Positions 50,141 to 60,293 of a stretch of DNA of 64,000 bases are shown here, piece after piece. The position numbers and the translations under genes are program-made. The stretch comes from Spiribacter halobius (GTDB lineage Bacteria > Pseudomonadota > Gammaproteobacteria > Nitrococcales > Nitrococcaceae). The DNA lies in NCBI RefSeq assembly GCF_020883455.1, contig NZ_CP086615.1, positions 2,666,001 through 2,730,000 of the forward strand, given 5' to 3'. Positions within the stretch are counted from its first letter, which is position 1. Every line of letters begins with the position of its first letter. The notes under the pieces were generated by a model that saw nothing but the letters and a program-made list of their open reading frames with translations, was not told the origin of the DNA and ran no database searches.

Positions 50141-53100
50141 TTACTTGTCCAAGGCGGACCGCACGCTCGCCGCCAGCTCCCTGCGATGGTAGGGCTTGCT
50201 CAACAGCTGGACACCGGCATCGAGTCGCCCATCGTGGACGATGGCGTCCTCGGCATATCCAGACGAAAACAGCACCGGCAGGCCGGGCCGTAACCGGGCG
50301 GCCGCCTCGGCGAGCTCGCGTCCATTCATACCGCCCGGCATCAGGATGTCGGTGAGCAGCAGGTCGATGTGCGGGAGTTCGCGAAGGGCGTCCAACGCTT
50401 CCGGGCCCGAGGCGACGCTGGTAACCGTATATCCGAGGCTGTGCAGCTGCGCGGTGAGATTGTCGCGGACGAGGTCGTCGTCCTCGGCGACAAGGATGTG
50501 CTCGGAGCCGCCGACGAGCTCCGGCTCCGAAGCGCTCTGGGACTCCGTATCGCTGCGGCCGTTTACGCGGGGAAAATACAGCGTGACCGTTGTGCTTTTG
50601 CCTGGTGCGCTGTCGATGCTCACGTGGCCGCCCGACTGCCTGGCGAACCCATACACCATGCTCAACCCGAGACCGCTGCCGCGACCCGCTGCCTTGGTGG
50701 TGAAGAAGGGTTCGAAGGCCTGAGCGACCACGTCTTCGGGCATACCGCCCCCGGTGTCGGAGACAGCGATGCAGACGTACTCGCCGGAACAATCTTCGCT
50801 GTCCTCACGAGCATGATTCGCCTCGAAGCTGGCGTTGCTGAGCCTGATGGTCAGGCGCCCGCCGTCGGGCATCGCGTCACGGGCGTTGACCACGAGGTTG
50901 AGCAATGCCACCTCGAGTTGGCCCGGGTCGACCTCGGCGCACCAGAGTTCCCTCGAGGGTTCAACGGCCAGCTGGATGTGCTCCGGCAACGTGCGGCGCA
51001 ACAGTGGCTCGAGCGAGTCGATCAGCCGATCCAGCACCACGCTCTGCGGTTGCAGGGGCTGGCGGCGTGCGAAGGCCAGCAGTCGGCTGGTAAGTTCGGA
51101 TCCCCGCTCGGCGGCGGCCACCGTCAGCTGGACGAGCCCGTGCAGATCCTCATGACCGGCGAGGCGATCGCTCAGCACCTCCGCGTTGCCAAGGATCACC
51201 GTCAGCAGGTTGTTGAAGTCATGCGCGACGCCCCCGGTGAGCTGCCCCAGCGCTTCCAGCTTCTGGGATTGACGGATCCTTTCCTCGAGATCACGTCGCT
51301 CGCTCACATCGGTCGTGCTGCCAAGCATTCGAGTGGCGCGGCCCGCCTCATCGCGAACGATGAACCCCCGCTCGATGACAGTGGCGACGCCACCGTCGCT
51401 GCGCACGAAGCGGTATTCGTCCTCCCAGCGACTGGCCGTGCCAGCGAGGGCTGCCCGCAAGGCATGGAGAACGCGCGCTCGGTCCTCGGCGTGTAGGCGC
51501 CCTGTCCAGAAGTCGGGGGTTGGGTCGATTGCGCTCGGGTCGTAGCCGAAGTTCGTTTGGAGGCTCTCGTTTCTCCATACGTGATTGCGGGTGATGTCCC
51601 AGTCCCAGATGACGTCGTTAGTCGCTCTCGCGAGAAGGCCAAAGCGTTCGTCGTTGCGTCGAATCAGTTCTTCGGTCCGCCGGCGCCCGGTGACGTCGCG
51701 CTCTACCGCAACCCAGCGCGTATACCGCCCCGCGCTGTCGGCAATCGGAACGATGTCAATCTCGAGCCAGAGGGCCTGGCCGTTGCGCGTGTAGTTGAGG
51801 ATTTCGGCACGCACGGGCTGCCGGTCCTGGAGCGCGCGTCGGACGCGATCGAGTTCGCCCCGGCTGGTTTCTGGTCCCTGTAGCAAGCGGGGCGTGCGGC
51901 CAATCACCTCATCGCGCGAGTAGCCTGTATGGCGCTCAAAGGCCTCGTTCACGTAAAGGATCCGGGGACCGTCGGGCGCCTCGATGGGTTCGGCCGCAGT
52001 GATTATGACGATGTCGTTGAGCCGCGAGACAGCGGTGCGCAGAAGCTGCAGCTCCTCCTGCTCGGCGCGTTCGCGGGTAACGTCCTGGAAGTAAACGGCA
52101 AGCCCCTCGGGGAGAGGGTAGGCCTTGACGCTCAGCCAGCGATCAAGCGGCGGATAGTAGGCGACGAAAGAAGCCGGCTCCCCGGTGTCCAGGGCGTGCC
52201 GGAAATGGTGGTGGAAGACCGAGTTCTCGGCCTCCGGAAAACACTGCCAGATCGGTTCGCCCAGGAGCTGATCCTGCGGCTTTCCAACAATCCGGGTCAT
52301 TTCCCCGTTAACAAAGCCGAAGCACCAGTTCTCGTCCAGCGTGAAGAAGGCATCGGACATGTGCTCCAGGGCCTGGTGTAGGCGGCGCGCGAGGCGCTGA
52401 CTGCGCGTCTTCGCAACGACCAGCTCGGAAACGTCCTGGAAGGCGCCGCGCACTGCGCGCACGGTACCGTCGTCGGCCCACTCCGGCTCACCGATGGCGC
52501 GCACCTGGATACGGTTGCCGTGGGCGGTCACCAGCTGCAGCAGCTCGTCGAAGGGCGTCCCGTCGTCGGCGCAGGTCTCGAGCGCACGACGGATCCGCTC
52601 GCGATGCTCGGGCACGTAGTACCCGATAGCCTGGTCCAGGGAAGGGCTCGTCCCCTCCGGTTCGCCATGAATGGCCGCGGTCTCGGCACTCCAGACGACC
52701 CCCGGGGGGTCCAACGTCACCCGCCAGCCTCCGAGGCGGGCGGCGTGTCCCGCGATACGCTGAAGCGCGCTGGCCTCCCGCGCCTGCTCCTCCGCCATCA
52801 CCTGCCGGGTGATGTCCTCGACATGATGAATCAGGTGCTCCACGCGCCCGTCGGCATCGAGCAGGGGAGTATTGACGATCCGCCAGTACCGCAGCTCAAA
52901 GCTCTGATCCTCGGCCGGGCCAACCCGAATCGGGTAGCGCTGTCGCTCAATGGTGTGCGGCCGGCCGGTGGTGACGACCCGCTCCAGCGAAGCGCGGGCG
53001 GCGCTGACGACGCTGGGCTGGTCGTCCTTGGGGTCGTCGGGGAATACCTCGAACAGCGGCTGCCCGACGATGTCGCCGCGGCGCGTCATGGTCGCCTCGA

Positions 53101-53233
53101 GGTAGGCGTCGCTGGCAGCAACGATGCGCAGCTCCCGCGGATCCAGCACGAGCTGCTTCGCGGGGCTGGACTCGAACAGAGCCCACGCGCGCCGCGCGCT
53201 GAGCGTAGTGCCCGGGTTATGCTCTTTACTCAA
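50141..53233 (-). CDS. Multi-PAS hybrid sensor histidine kinase with C-terminal receiver
   Basis: 1030 residues from a TTG start at 53233. Five PAS/PAC units are seen at about 14-160, 165-275, 285-400, 400-520 and 525-640. HisKA follows with GQLTGGVAHDFNNLL (phospho-His), HATPase with VVNARDAMPDGG, SDTGGGMP and FFTTKAAGRGSGLGLSMVYG, then a receiver (about 910-1030) with VAEDDD, the Asp in LLLTDILMPGGMNG and Lys in LSKPYH. No transmembrane segment is obvious, so it probably senses cytosolic redox, light or ligand cues. No cognate regulator is adjacent. Confidence 0.93.
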   Translation of the reverse strand: MSKEHNPGTTLSARRAWALFESSPAKQLVLDPRELRIVAASDAYLEATMTRRGDIVGQPLFEVFPDDPKDDQPSVVSAARASLERVVTTGRPHTIERQRYPIRVGPAEDQSFELRYWRIVNTPLLDADGRVEHLIHHVEDITRQVMAEEQAREASALQRIAGHAARLGGWRVTLDPPGVVWSAETAAIHGEPEGTSPSLDQAIGYYVPEHRERIRRALETCADDGTPFDELLQLVTAHGNRIQVRAIGEPEWADDGTVRAVRGAFQDVSELVVAKTRSQRLARRLHQALEHMSDAFFTLDENWCFGFVNGEMTRIVGKPQDQLLGEPIWQCFPEAENSVFHHHFRHALDTGEPASFVAYYPPLDRWLSVKAYPLPEGLAVYFQDVTRERAEQEELQLLRTAVSRLNDIVIITAAEPIEAPDGPRILYVNEAFERHTGYSRDEVIGRTPRLLQGPETSRGELDRVRRALQDRQPVRAEILNYTRNGQALWLEIDIVPIADSAGRYTRWVAVERDVTGRRRTEELIRRNDERFGLLARATNDVIWDWDITRNHVWRNESLQTNFGYDPSAIDPTPDFWTGRLHAEDRARVLHALRAALAGTASRWEDEYRFVRSDGGVATVIERGFIVRDEAGRATRMLGSTTDVSERRDLEERIRQSQKLEALGQLTGGVAHDFNNLLTVILGNAEVLSDRLAGHEDLHGLVQLTVAAAERGSELTSRLLAFARRQPLQPQSVVLDRLIDSLEPLLRRTLPEHIQLAVEPSRELWCAEVDPGQLEVALLNLVVNARDAMPDGGRLTIRLSNASFEANHAREDSEDCSGEYVCIAVSDTGGGMPEDVVAQAFEPFFTTKAAGRGSGLGLSMVYGFARQSGGHVSIDSAPGKSTTVTLYFPRVNGRSDTESQSASEPELVGGSEHILVAEDDDLVRDNLTAQLHSLGYTVTSVASGPEALDALRELPHIDLLLTDILMPGGMNGRELAEAAARLRPGLPVLFSSGYAEDAIVHDGRLDAGVQLLSKPYHRRELAASVRSALDK

Positions 53234-53421
53234 TCTGCCCCGCCCCCGGCGCGCAGCTGCCCACTCACTGTGGCATCCGCAGTCACGACGATCCCCCTAT
53301 TGGGCCCTGGCGCGGCTGGCGTGCTGTGCAGACGTCGTAGGCTGCACGGTAACAGCGCCGCATGGCCTCGAAGGGTCCGACTGACCGCCGGTGCCACCCT
53401 CCACAAGGCGTACGCCCATGA

Positions 53422-53460
53422 AAAAACCGCCACTCCGGCGTATCCCGAGTGGCGGTTTTT
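53422..53460. terminator. Rho-independent terminator after the phasin gene
   Basis: Arms AAAAACCGCCACTC (53422-53435) and GAGTGGCGGTTTTT (53447-53460) around an 11-base loop. It stands 26 bases beyond the phasin stop and ends in A-tract on the minus strand as U run. It can also act on the plus strand. Confidence 0.92.
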
Positions 53461-53485
53461 CTGCACCTGAGCGCTAGCTCAGGAC

Positions 53486-53887
53486 TTACTGGGTCTTCGC
53501 AGCAGCCTGCGTCGCCTTCCTGGCGCCTTCCTGGGTGGCCTTGGACACGCTCTGGGCGCTGTCCTGCGTGACCTTCTGCACGTTCTGGGCGAAGGTCTGG
53601 TTCAGGGCCGTGACCTTCTCTACGTCGTTCTTGACGCGCTCGCCCAGTTCCTTGGCGACCTTCTGCTGGCTCTCGACATAGGCCTGGACATCGGAAGGGC
53701 CTTTCACATCCAGAGCGGCGCGGGTCTGCTTCAGGCCCGTCTCGGTGTAGCCCTTGACGGTCTCGAGCTGCAGGTTGGTGAGCTGCTCGAAGTGATCCAG
53801 CACAAGGCTCGCGTATGCCCGCGCCGGACCGGCAATAGTGCTCTCGATCTGGCTCTGGAACTGGTTAACGGTGTCACTGTTCATCAT
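53486..53887 (-). CDS. Phasin family protein (PHA-granule associated)
   Basis: 133 residues from ATG 53887 (AGGA 5 bases upstream; ATG 53884 and TTG 53890 are alternatives). The entire protein is helical and amphipathic: QFQSQIESTIAGPARAYASL, VLDHFEQLTNLQLETVKGYTETG, then the Ala/Thr/Lys/Gln-rich tail SKATQEGARKATQAAAKTQ. This matches the phasin_2 family, which coats polyhydroxyalkanoate granules. No pha synthesis genes are within the window. A strong terminator follows. Confidence 0.88.
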   Translation of the reverse strand: MMNSDTVNQFQSQIESTIAGPARAYASLVLDHFEQLTNLQLETVKGYTETGLKQTRAALDVKGPSDVQAYVESQQKVAKELGERVKNDVEKVTALNQTFAQNVQKVTQDSAQSVSKATQEGARKATQAAAKTQ

Positions 53888-53930
53888 CAATATCCTGTGG
53901 GTCGTGCATTCGGCAAAGGCCGTGTGCCTT

Positions 53931-53970
53931 TGTTGCTGTGCAATATAACCGAGGCATTGCTGCAGTGCAT
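53931..53970. promoter_or_regulatory. TGC/GCA-rich motif upstream of phasin, possible PhaR site
   Basis: TGTTGCTGTGCAATATAACC and ATTGCTGCAGTGCATC lie about 45-85 bases upstream of the phasin start. Repeated TGC/GCA triplets are reminiscent of PhaR operators described for phasin genes. This is suggestive only, and no phaR gene is in the window. Confidence 0.3.
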
Positions 53971-54464
53971 CATCATTTCACGATAGGTGGATGGCCACAC
54001 TGATCGCCGTTCCGCGGCGACGGCGAGCGGTCACGCCACTGTTCGGACCGAAAGGCGCCGAAATCGTCTAGCACTAGGCGTACGTCGATTGACTTGGACT
54101 AGGTCAGCAGACTTGCCACAAGAAGCGCCCCCCTACCGGCTCATCAAGAATCACCGGTATCGGTCGAACTGCGTCCCGCAACGCACAGCGCCATGCTTTA
54201 TGGTCCTGTCGCGTAGACTGACGCCAGGGACCAGTCCAGCTGCCGAGCCACTAGACTCCCCGGAGACAATGGCGCTGTTACAAGCCGGAACGCCGTGCCA
54301 ACGCCCGACGGCCCGACTCCTTCGCCGAGCGGTTGCTCCCACGCGATGTCGCCGTGATCAGCTCCGGAATCCCGGGCCCCGCTCTGCGCCCCAGACTGCG
54401 GAGCTCGCGACGCCAACCGCAGCGGCGGCCGCCAGCAACAGGCTGGACCCGGGCAACCGCTGCA
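53971..54464. other. Intergenic region between phasin and LysR genes, no gene seen
   Basis: About 490 bases. The composition drops locally around 54100-54200. I find no coding frame or RNA gene that I can support. Confidence 0.5.
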
Positions 54465-55370
54465 TCATGGCGTCCCAACCGGTGCGGTGGCGTGGGCCGA
54501 GGGATCCCACGCCGCGGCAGCGGCATTCAGCGCCGAGGACAGCAGTCGGCCAAGGGTAGCGGCGGGTTCTGCGGCCGTACGGTCTGCGCGCAGCAGGATC
54601 AGGCGCGTGGTCGGCATGGGGGCCATGGACGCCGAGCCGGAGAAGGGGCGGAGATCACGGGTAGCGCTGCTCGCCCCGAGCAGGCCGACGGCGACGCCGG
54701 AGCGGATCGCAGCCCGAATGGCCGCTGCGCTACCGCTGCTGAATACGATGCGGTAGTCGATGCCGTGTGACTCCAGCGCCTCCAGCGCCCAGCGCCGCCA
54801 GCTGCATTCCTGATCGAACACCGCGATCGGGAGGGTGCCCTCGTCCGGTGGGCCCTCAGGGGCGGCGCTTCGCAACCACAGCGTAGGGTCTTCGGCGAGC
54901 TGCTCGCCCGCCGTGCGGACTTCATCGGCCAGCACGAGCGCCAGGTCGAGTTCGCCCGCCAGAACGAGGGGCTCGAGCAGGGCGGACCGCCCACAGGTGA
55001 CCTCCAGGCTCGTCTGCGGATGCGCGCGTGTGAAGCGGGCGAGCACGTCCGTCAGCGTCCCGTCGGCGTACTCGTCCGGCAGCCCCAGCCGAAGCAGCCG
55101 GGGCGTGTCGGCCGTCAGGGCATGGGTTACCGCCTCCACGGCGTCCGCGGCGTGGCGGACGTAGGGCAGCAGGCGCTCCCCCGCCGCAGTGGGCCGCAGG
55201 CCCCCAGGCCCACGCACCAGCAGTCGGTGGCCGACAGCCGCCTCCAGCTTGCCGATCTGAAGGCTGACCGCGGACTGGGAGCGGTGAACGCGCCTGGCCG
55301 CCGCCGTGAAGGAGCGCGTCTCCACAGCTGCGAGAAAGGTTTCGAGCCAGTCAGAGCGGACCTGTGGCAC
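54465..55370 (-). CDS. LysR-family transcriptional regulator
   Basis: 301 residues from GTG 55370. The helix-turn-helix is at about 5-60 (WLETFLAAVETRSFTAAARR, VHRSQSAVSLQIGKLEAAVG), then the substrate-binding domain with LRLGLPDEYADGTL and TSLEVTCGRSALLEPL. It is divergent from a permease gene with about 100 bases between, the classical LysR arrangement, so it probably controls that gene. The ligand is unknown. Confidence 0.9.
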   Translation of the reverse strand: MPQVRSDWLETFLAAVETRSFTAAARRVHRSQSAVSLQIGKLEAAVGHRLLVRGPGGLRPTAAGERLLPYVRHAADAVEAVTHALTADTPRLLRLGLPDEYADGTLTDVLARFTRAHPQTSLEVTCGRSALLEPLVLAGELDLALVLADEVRTAGEQLAEDPTLWLRSAAPEGPPDEGTLPIAVFDQECSWRRWALEALESHGIDYRIVFSSGSAAAIRAAIRSGVAVGLLGASSATRDLRPFSGSASMAPMPTTRLILLRADRTAAEPAATLGRLLSSALNAAAAAWDPSAHATAPVGTP

Positions 55371-55386
55371 TGTTACGTCCAGCTTT

Positions 55387-55411
55387 ATTAATACCTACGC
55401 CCCATATTAAT
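55387..55411. promoter_or_regulatory. Possible LysR operator (ATTAAT dyad)
   Basis: ATTAAT at 55387-55392 and again at 55406-55411, each self-complementary, separated by 13 bases of mixed sequence. It lies between the divergent LysR and permease starts and is a strikingly AT-rich island in GC-rich DNA. The T-N11-A type of dyad is usual for LysR sites. Confidence 0.45.
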
Positions 55412-55471
55412 CGTTTTACTCATCTTCTGCGCCGGGCCAGTGTCAGCGACGACGCCACCCGGAGCCGCGCC

Positions 55472-56443
55472 ATGCGCCTGTACACCCTTCTGACCGCCCC
55501 CCAAACGCCGGTATGGCTACTGAACGCGACCCTGCTCGCCGCGGCCGAGCTCGCCCTCGAGCCCAAGTTCCTGCTGCCGGTAGTCGAAGGACTAGCGGAG
55601 CTGCTGCCCGTCATCGCAATTGCCGCCCTACTCGCCGGCACCTTGAGTCTCGGCGACATCGCCTCCCGCGTGCGTCGATTCATCGGCGGCGGCACCTTGC
55701 GCGCTGTCGTCATCGGCAGCACAGCGGGCGCGGTGACGCCGGTCTGCGGTCTGGGCGTAGTGCCACTGATTGCCGCGCTGCAGCGTCAGCAAGTGGCGCT
55801 GCCGGCGATCATGGCCTTCTGGGTGTCGTCACCGATCACAGACCCGGCGATGCTGGTGATGACCGCCGGCGTGCTCGGCACACCCTTCGCCGTGGCAAAG
55901 ACGCTGGCGGCGTTTGCCATGGGCGCGCTCGCGGGAGTGATCGTGGCATTGCTCCATCCCGCGGCTCCGGCGGCGCCCGAAGCGGAGCCGACATCCTGCA
56001 CCGCGACCGCAGACGCGCGAGCTCGCTGGGCCGCATTCGCGCGGGAATCGCTGCGCAACGGCGAGCTCGCATTGCGTTGGATCACCCTCGCCCTGATTCT
56101 GGAGATCGGTATTCGGGCCTGGGCGCCCGAGCAGTGGATCAGCTTCGCCGTCGGTGGCGATCACTGGTGGTCCGTCCCCCTGGCCGCCACCGTCGCCGCG
56201 CCCCTCTATCTCGACGGCTATGCCGCGCTGCCGCTGGTGCGCGGCCTGGCTGAGGTCGGCATGTCCGCAGGCGCTGCTCTCGCCCTGCTGCTCTCCGGTG
56301 CTGTGGTGAGCCTCTATGCCGCGGTGGCGGTCTTCTCCGTCGTGCCACTGCGCCTGTTCGTGCTGTATCTTTTTACCGGCATGGCCGGTGCCATCCTCTG
56401 CGGCTACGTTGCGGCCCTCGTGGGCCTCACAATCGTCCACTGA
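55472..56443 (+). CDS. Predicted permease, ArsP_1/DUF318 family
   Basis: 323 residues from ATG 55472. About eight membrane segments in two blocks, with the family landmarks GAVTPVCGLGVVPLIAALQR (T-P-x-C in the first half), WVSSPITDPAMLVM, and YLDGYAALPLVRGLAE in the second half. The TPVCG motif is where ArsP-type proteins bind metal-organics, but other members have unknown substrates. It is divergent from LysR, likely its regulator. Confidence 0.83.
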   Translation: MRLYTLLTAPQTPVWLLNATLLAAAELALEPKFLLPVVEGLAELLPVIAIAALLAGTLSLGDIASRVRRFIGGGTLRAVVIGSTAGAVTPVCGLGVVPLIAALQRQQVALPAIMAFWVSSPITDPAMLVMTAGVLGTPFAVAKTLAAFAMGALAGVIVALLHPAAPAAPEAEPTSCTATADARARWAAFARESLRNGELALRWITLALILEIGIRAWAPEQWISFAVGGDHWWSVPLAATVAAPLYLDGYAALPLVRGLAEVGMSAGAALALLLSGAVVSLYAAVAVFSVVPLRLFVLYLFTGMAGAILCGYVAALVGLTIVH

Positions 56444-56955
56444 TGGAGCCACGGATTACCCGCAATGCCACGAGGTCTTCCCGACCGAGAGGTTCAAGCG
56501 GGTGCGTTCGGCGAAGCCAGGTCGGTCTCCGCGCATGCTCATTGCTTGACTGCAAGATCTGGCGCAACCCATTGAGAACACGGGGAACCTCCCGAGGGCT
56601 GGGGGCGTTGACGTCGAGAGCATCCGGTTCTACAAGCGCCAGCATCCGATCAAGCAACCGGCGGGTGTCGGCTTCCGAAGGCGCCCCTCGAGCCGACATA
56701 CATTAAAGAAGCCCCGCCGGGGTACAGGCGGGGCCAGCATCAAACGTACGGGGCGTCAGGAGGGCCTTGGGAGGAGGAGAGGCAGCGACACCCCGCACGC
56801 ATCGCCGCAGGGGTCGGGCCCGGCGAGACTGCCGACAGCGTCCCCCGACCACGCCACTACGGACCAGCTAAGCTCCACGCACGGGCACGACTGGTAAACC
56901 GAACACTTCTCAACGTTAACAATCTTTGGCGTCGACGATAGGTCGAAGCGCGCTC
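56444..56955. other. Intergenic region, doubtful small ORF on the minus strand
   Basis: A 90-codon minus frame (56427-56699, MSARGAPSEADTRRLLDRML and on) could encode a small helical protein, but it lacks a recognisable family and overlaps the permease end. I do not call it. A hairpin lies at 56711-56734. The remainder is unremarkable. Confidence 0.4.
56711..56734 (-). terminator. Probable terminator downstream of the HD-GYP gene
   Basis: GCCCCGCC (56711-56718) pairs with GGCGGGGC (56727-56734). Read on the minus strand the stem is followed by TTCTTTAAT, a modest U-rich tail, about 220 bases beyond the HD-GYP stop. Confidence 0.6.
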
Positions 56956-58233
56956 TCAGTGAGCGGCGATGTCGGCCGCGAGTACGGCGGCGACGTCGAT
57001 GTCGTGAGCGCCCGGGTTGACCACATGACGGATGTTGCGGGTCTCGCGGGTATTGTCACGGGCGAGTACCGCGAGATTGAGCATGACGCGGCGATCGTAC
57101 AGCCGGCCATCGGGGTGGCGCACGAGCATCACCACGGGGTGCAGACGAGCCTCGGGGCTTGCGGAGACCACGACGGCTAGCGAGCCGTCGTCGAGCTCGA
57201 CCAGGCTGCCGGCCGGGTAGATACCGAGGCAGCGGATGAACGCCTCGGTGAGTTCCTGGCCGAAGTCCTGGTCAGCCCGCTCGAAGAGCAGGCGCAGCAC
57301 CCGATCGGGGGGAATACCCTCCTGGTACGCCCGGTCGCTCGTCATCGCGTCGTAGACATCGCAGATCCCCACGACGAGCACCGGGCGTGGAATCACGTCC
57401 CCCGTAAGCCCCAGCGGGTAGCCCTTGCCGTTCACGCGCTCATGATGGAGGCGCACCATCTCCAGCACGGCCTTGGGCATGCCACCCTCCCGCGAGAGGA
57501 GCTCCACCCCTTCATCGGGGTGGCGCCGAATGATCTCCCGTTCCGCCTTGCTGAGGACCCCGGGCTTTTTCAGGATCGCCTCGGGGGTACGCATCTTGCC
57601 GACGTCGTGGAGCAGACCACCGAGGCCGAGCGCCTCGAGTTCGTCGCGCCCGAGACCGAGGTGCCGGCCAAAGGCGATGGCGAGCACGCAGACGTTCAGG
57701 CAGTGATTCGCGGTGTACTCGTCACGCTGGCGCAGGTTCGTAAGCCACAGCGAGGCGCTAGCGTTCTCCGAGATCACGGTGACCAGCTCCCGGACCACAC
57801 TGCGGGCCGCGTCGGCATCGATGCTGTGCCCAAGCCGCGCGTCCTCGAGAATCCGGTCGACTACGCGCCGCCCACGGTCGCGCGCATCGCGGGCAACCCG
57901 CACCAGAGGCCAGAAGCGCTGGAATTCTGGATAGGCGGCAATGCCGAACGCCGCTGCCACATCACCGCGGTCTGGCGACGAGGGGGCATCCTCGTTGGCA
58001 TCGCCTGGTGTTGCCGACGACTTACCCGCGTCCAGTTGGCGCAGGGCATCGCCCCGGGAGCGCGCCTCGTCGATGAAGACGTGGCGGCAGAGTCGACGCA
58101 GCTCCCGCAGCTCGGGTTCCCCCTCGATTGAGAAGCCCTGGAACAGGAACGGCGTACCCAGCCACGGACGATCCAATGCCACGACATAGAGCCCCGGCAT
58201 GAGGTCACCGACAGCCACCTGCCTCTCACCCAT
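56956..58233 (-). CDS. DUF3391-HD-GYP c-di-GMP phosphodiesterase
   Basis: 425 residues from ATG 58233. The N-terminal DUF3391 region opens VAVGDLMPGLYVVALDRPWL and contains GTPFLFQGFSI. The HD-GYP domain is complete: GGLLHDVGKMRTPEAIL (near 206-216), HHERVNGKGYPLGL (near 262-275), and DAMTSDRAYQ. Metal and GYP residues are intact, so it should hydrolyse c-di-GMP to pGpG or GMP. It is the second c-di-GMP phosphodiesterase of a different fold within 10 kb. Confidence 0.94.
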   Translation of the reverse strand: MGERQVAVGDLMPGLYVVALDRPWLGTPFLFQGFSIEGEPELRELRRLCRHVFIDEARSRGDALRQLDAGKSSATPGDANEDAPSSPDRGDVAAAFGIAAYPEFQRFWPLVRVARDARDRGRRVVDRILEDARLGHSIDADAARSVVRELVTVISENASASLWLTNLRQRDEYTANHCLNVCVLAIAFGRHLGLGRDELEALGLGGLLHDVGKMRTPEAILKKPGVLSKAEREIIRRHPDEGVELLSREGGMPKAVLEMVRLHHERVNGKGYPLGLTGDVIPRPVLVVGICDVYDAMTSDRAYQEGIPPDRVLRLLFERADQDFGQELTEAFIRCLGIYPAGSLVELDDGSLAVVVSASPEARLHPVVMLVRHPDGRLYDRRVMLNLAVLARDNTRETRNIRHVVNPGAHDIDVAAVLAADIAAH

Positions 58234-58812
58234 GTGCGTCGCGCCCCCTGTGACGGCCGTCGATCCCAACCCGAAGTGACTGGCATACGCTTACGCGCAG
58301 TTTACCGCCGCCCGGCAGACTACTGCGCATGCCGACGCCCAAATAGTCTACGGAAGTGACGCTCCCCTTTGTGTGCGCTTCGCCCGGTATTCGCCGGTAG
58401 TGCCCGAGTGAGCGCTCCCCCACCTCTGCCGCGCCGCATCCTCCATACGCCGAACGCTCATTGGGGGCGTGACGCTGCATCGTCCGGGAGCACCTGCGCT
58501 CGCCACCATCCCACGCCCATTGCGGCGGACGAGCGGCGGCGCATGCGTGCGCCCCGAACCGCCGACTCGAGCAGGGTAAGCGCCGCGCCGTCGGCTCTTG
58601 CGCGACGCCCCAGGGGACTCATCCGGGGCGTGCCCGCTGCCCCCCTGTTGGTAGCCACCCTTGCCCAACTCGGGAACGGGCGTCGCGGAACCCCGACTGA
58701 CATCGGCCAACGGCAGTCATACAACCGAAAATTGGAATATGAGACCCGAGCCCGGCTACTCTGATGCTGGAATGTTGGACGCGGCCGCTCGGCTACTTGA
58801 AGGAGATCAACG
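58234..58812. other. Long intergenic region and left boundary of low-GC island
   Basis: About 580 bases without a credible gene. Sequence to about 58700 is as GC-rich as the core, and the last 100 bases become AT-richer before the restriction gene. A plausible -10 is not clear. The island's left edge lies in this region. Confidence 0.5.
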
Positions 58813-60293
58813 ATGACTGCGCAGGCATCAGCAGGCTACAAGTTTATTCCCGACGCTATAGGCCATGTCCTAAGCGATCGCGCCTTAGCCGTGCCTGAAT
58901 ACCAACGTTCGTATTCATGGACAGACGAGCATATCGAGGACTTCTGGACAGACCTACGTAGTGCATTCTATCAAGACGAGTCGGAATACTTCCTGGGAAC
59001 CATTGTGCTCTCGCAGGAAGGTGCCGAGGGCGCCGATACCATAATAGACGGCCAGCAACGCCTTGCTACGACATCTTTGCTCTTATGTGCCATTAGAGAT
59101 GAATTCATGTCGCGCGGTGACGAAAAGAGGGCGCATATAGTCCATCGTGACAACCTTGTCGTATCCTCTTTGCATAGCGGAGAAGACGTAACTCGACTAC
59201 AGTTAAATAGCGATGACCATCCGTTCTTTATGGATGCGGCCGCGCAGCTTCCCGCTAACTTTCCCCAGAAAGCGCTGCATACATCTCACAACCTCCTAAT
59301 GGATGCCTACCGACAGCTGAGACAGTACGTACATAAAACAGCTGAAGACGCTGGGACAGAGTGGCAGTCACGCCTAGTAGCATGGATGAGCTTTCTTCAA
59401 AAGAAAGTAAGGGTAATCGTTGTCGAGGTCCCGACGCAGTCGGATGCCTTCCTTATTTTCGAGACCCTGAATGACCGAGGGGCTGATCTTACTATCGCTG
59501 ACCTTCTAAAAAATTACCTATTCGGCCGAGCCCAGAAAAATCTAAACACCGTTAGAGATGGTTGGATGGAAGGACTCGGTGCTTTAGAAATGTCGGCGGA
59601 AAACTCCCTCTTTACAACATTCCTGCGCCAATACTGGAGCTCTAGGCACGGCGCGACTCGAGAGCGACAGTTATTCAAGAGCATAAAAGAGAACGTAGTC
59701 ACACCTACTCAGGCCGTTGACTTCAGCCAAGAGCTAAAGCGGGCAGCTAGAGACTATGCTGCTATCCTAAATAGCGATCATGAGCGATGGAGCGCTTTTG
59801 GTACATCTACCCGAGACAACGTTTCAGCGTTAGTAAGGCTTAAGCTAGAGCAAATCCGCCCCCTCTTGCTTGCAGTTATGCAGCATTTTGATGACATGGA
59901 GTTGAGGAACACACTTAAAGCGCTATTATCTTGGGGTGTGAGGGGAATAATTGTAGGTGGCATAGGGGGCGGCAAGACAGAGAGGTATTATTGTCAATCC
60001 GCTGTAAATGTAAGAAATGGGACGATAAAGAACAGGCACGACTTGTTGTCAAGCCTTAACGATATTATCCCGACAGATGACGAATTTGCTTCTGCATTCG
60101 CGAAAGCTCGCGTGACTAACGCGAAGATTGCGCGGTACCTGCTATGCGCGCTGGAGCGAGCAGCGTCCCAGAAAAGAGACGCTGAACTCGTGCCAAGCGA
60201 AGATGAAGAACGTGTGAACCTCGAGCATATTCTTCCGAAGAGGCCTACGCATGCGGACTGGCCCGATTTCTCAGACGAGGAAGTAAAGGTATT

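Noticed and set aside
56427-56699. 90-codon minus frame downstream of the permease
   Set aside because: It overlaps the permease 3' end, has no family and no visible ribosome site; mentioned only in the gap entry.
58369-58764. Plus and minus frames upstream of the restriction gene
   Set aside because: They have arginine/serine-rich shadow composition and no motif, and they overlap one another.
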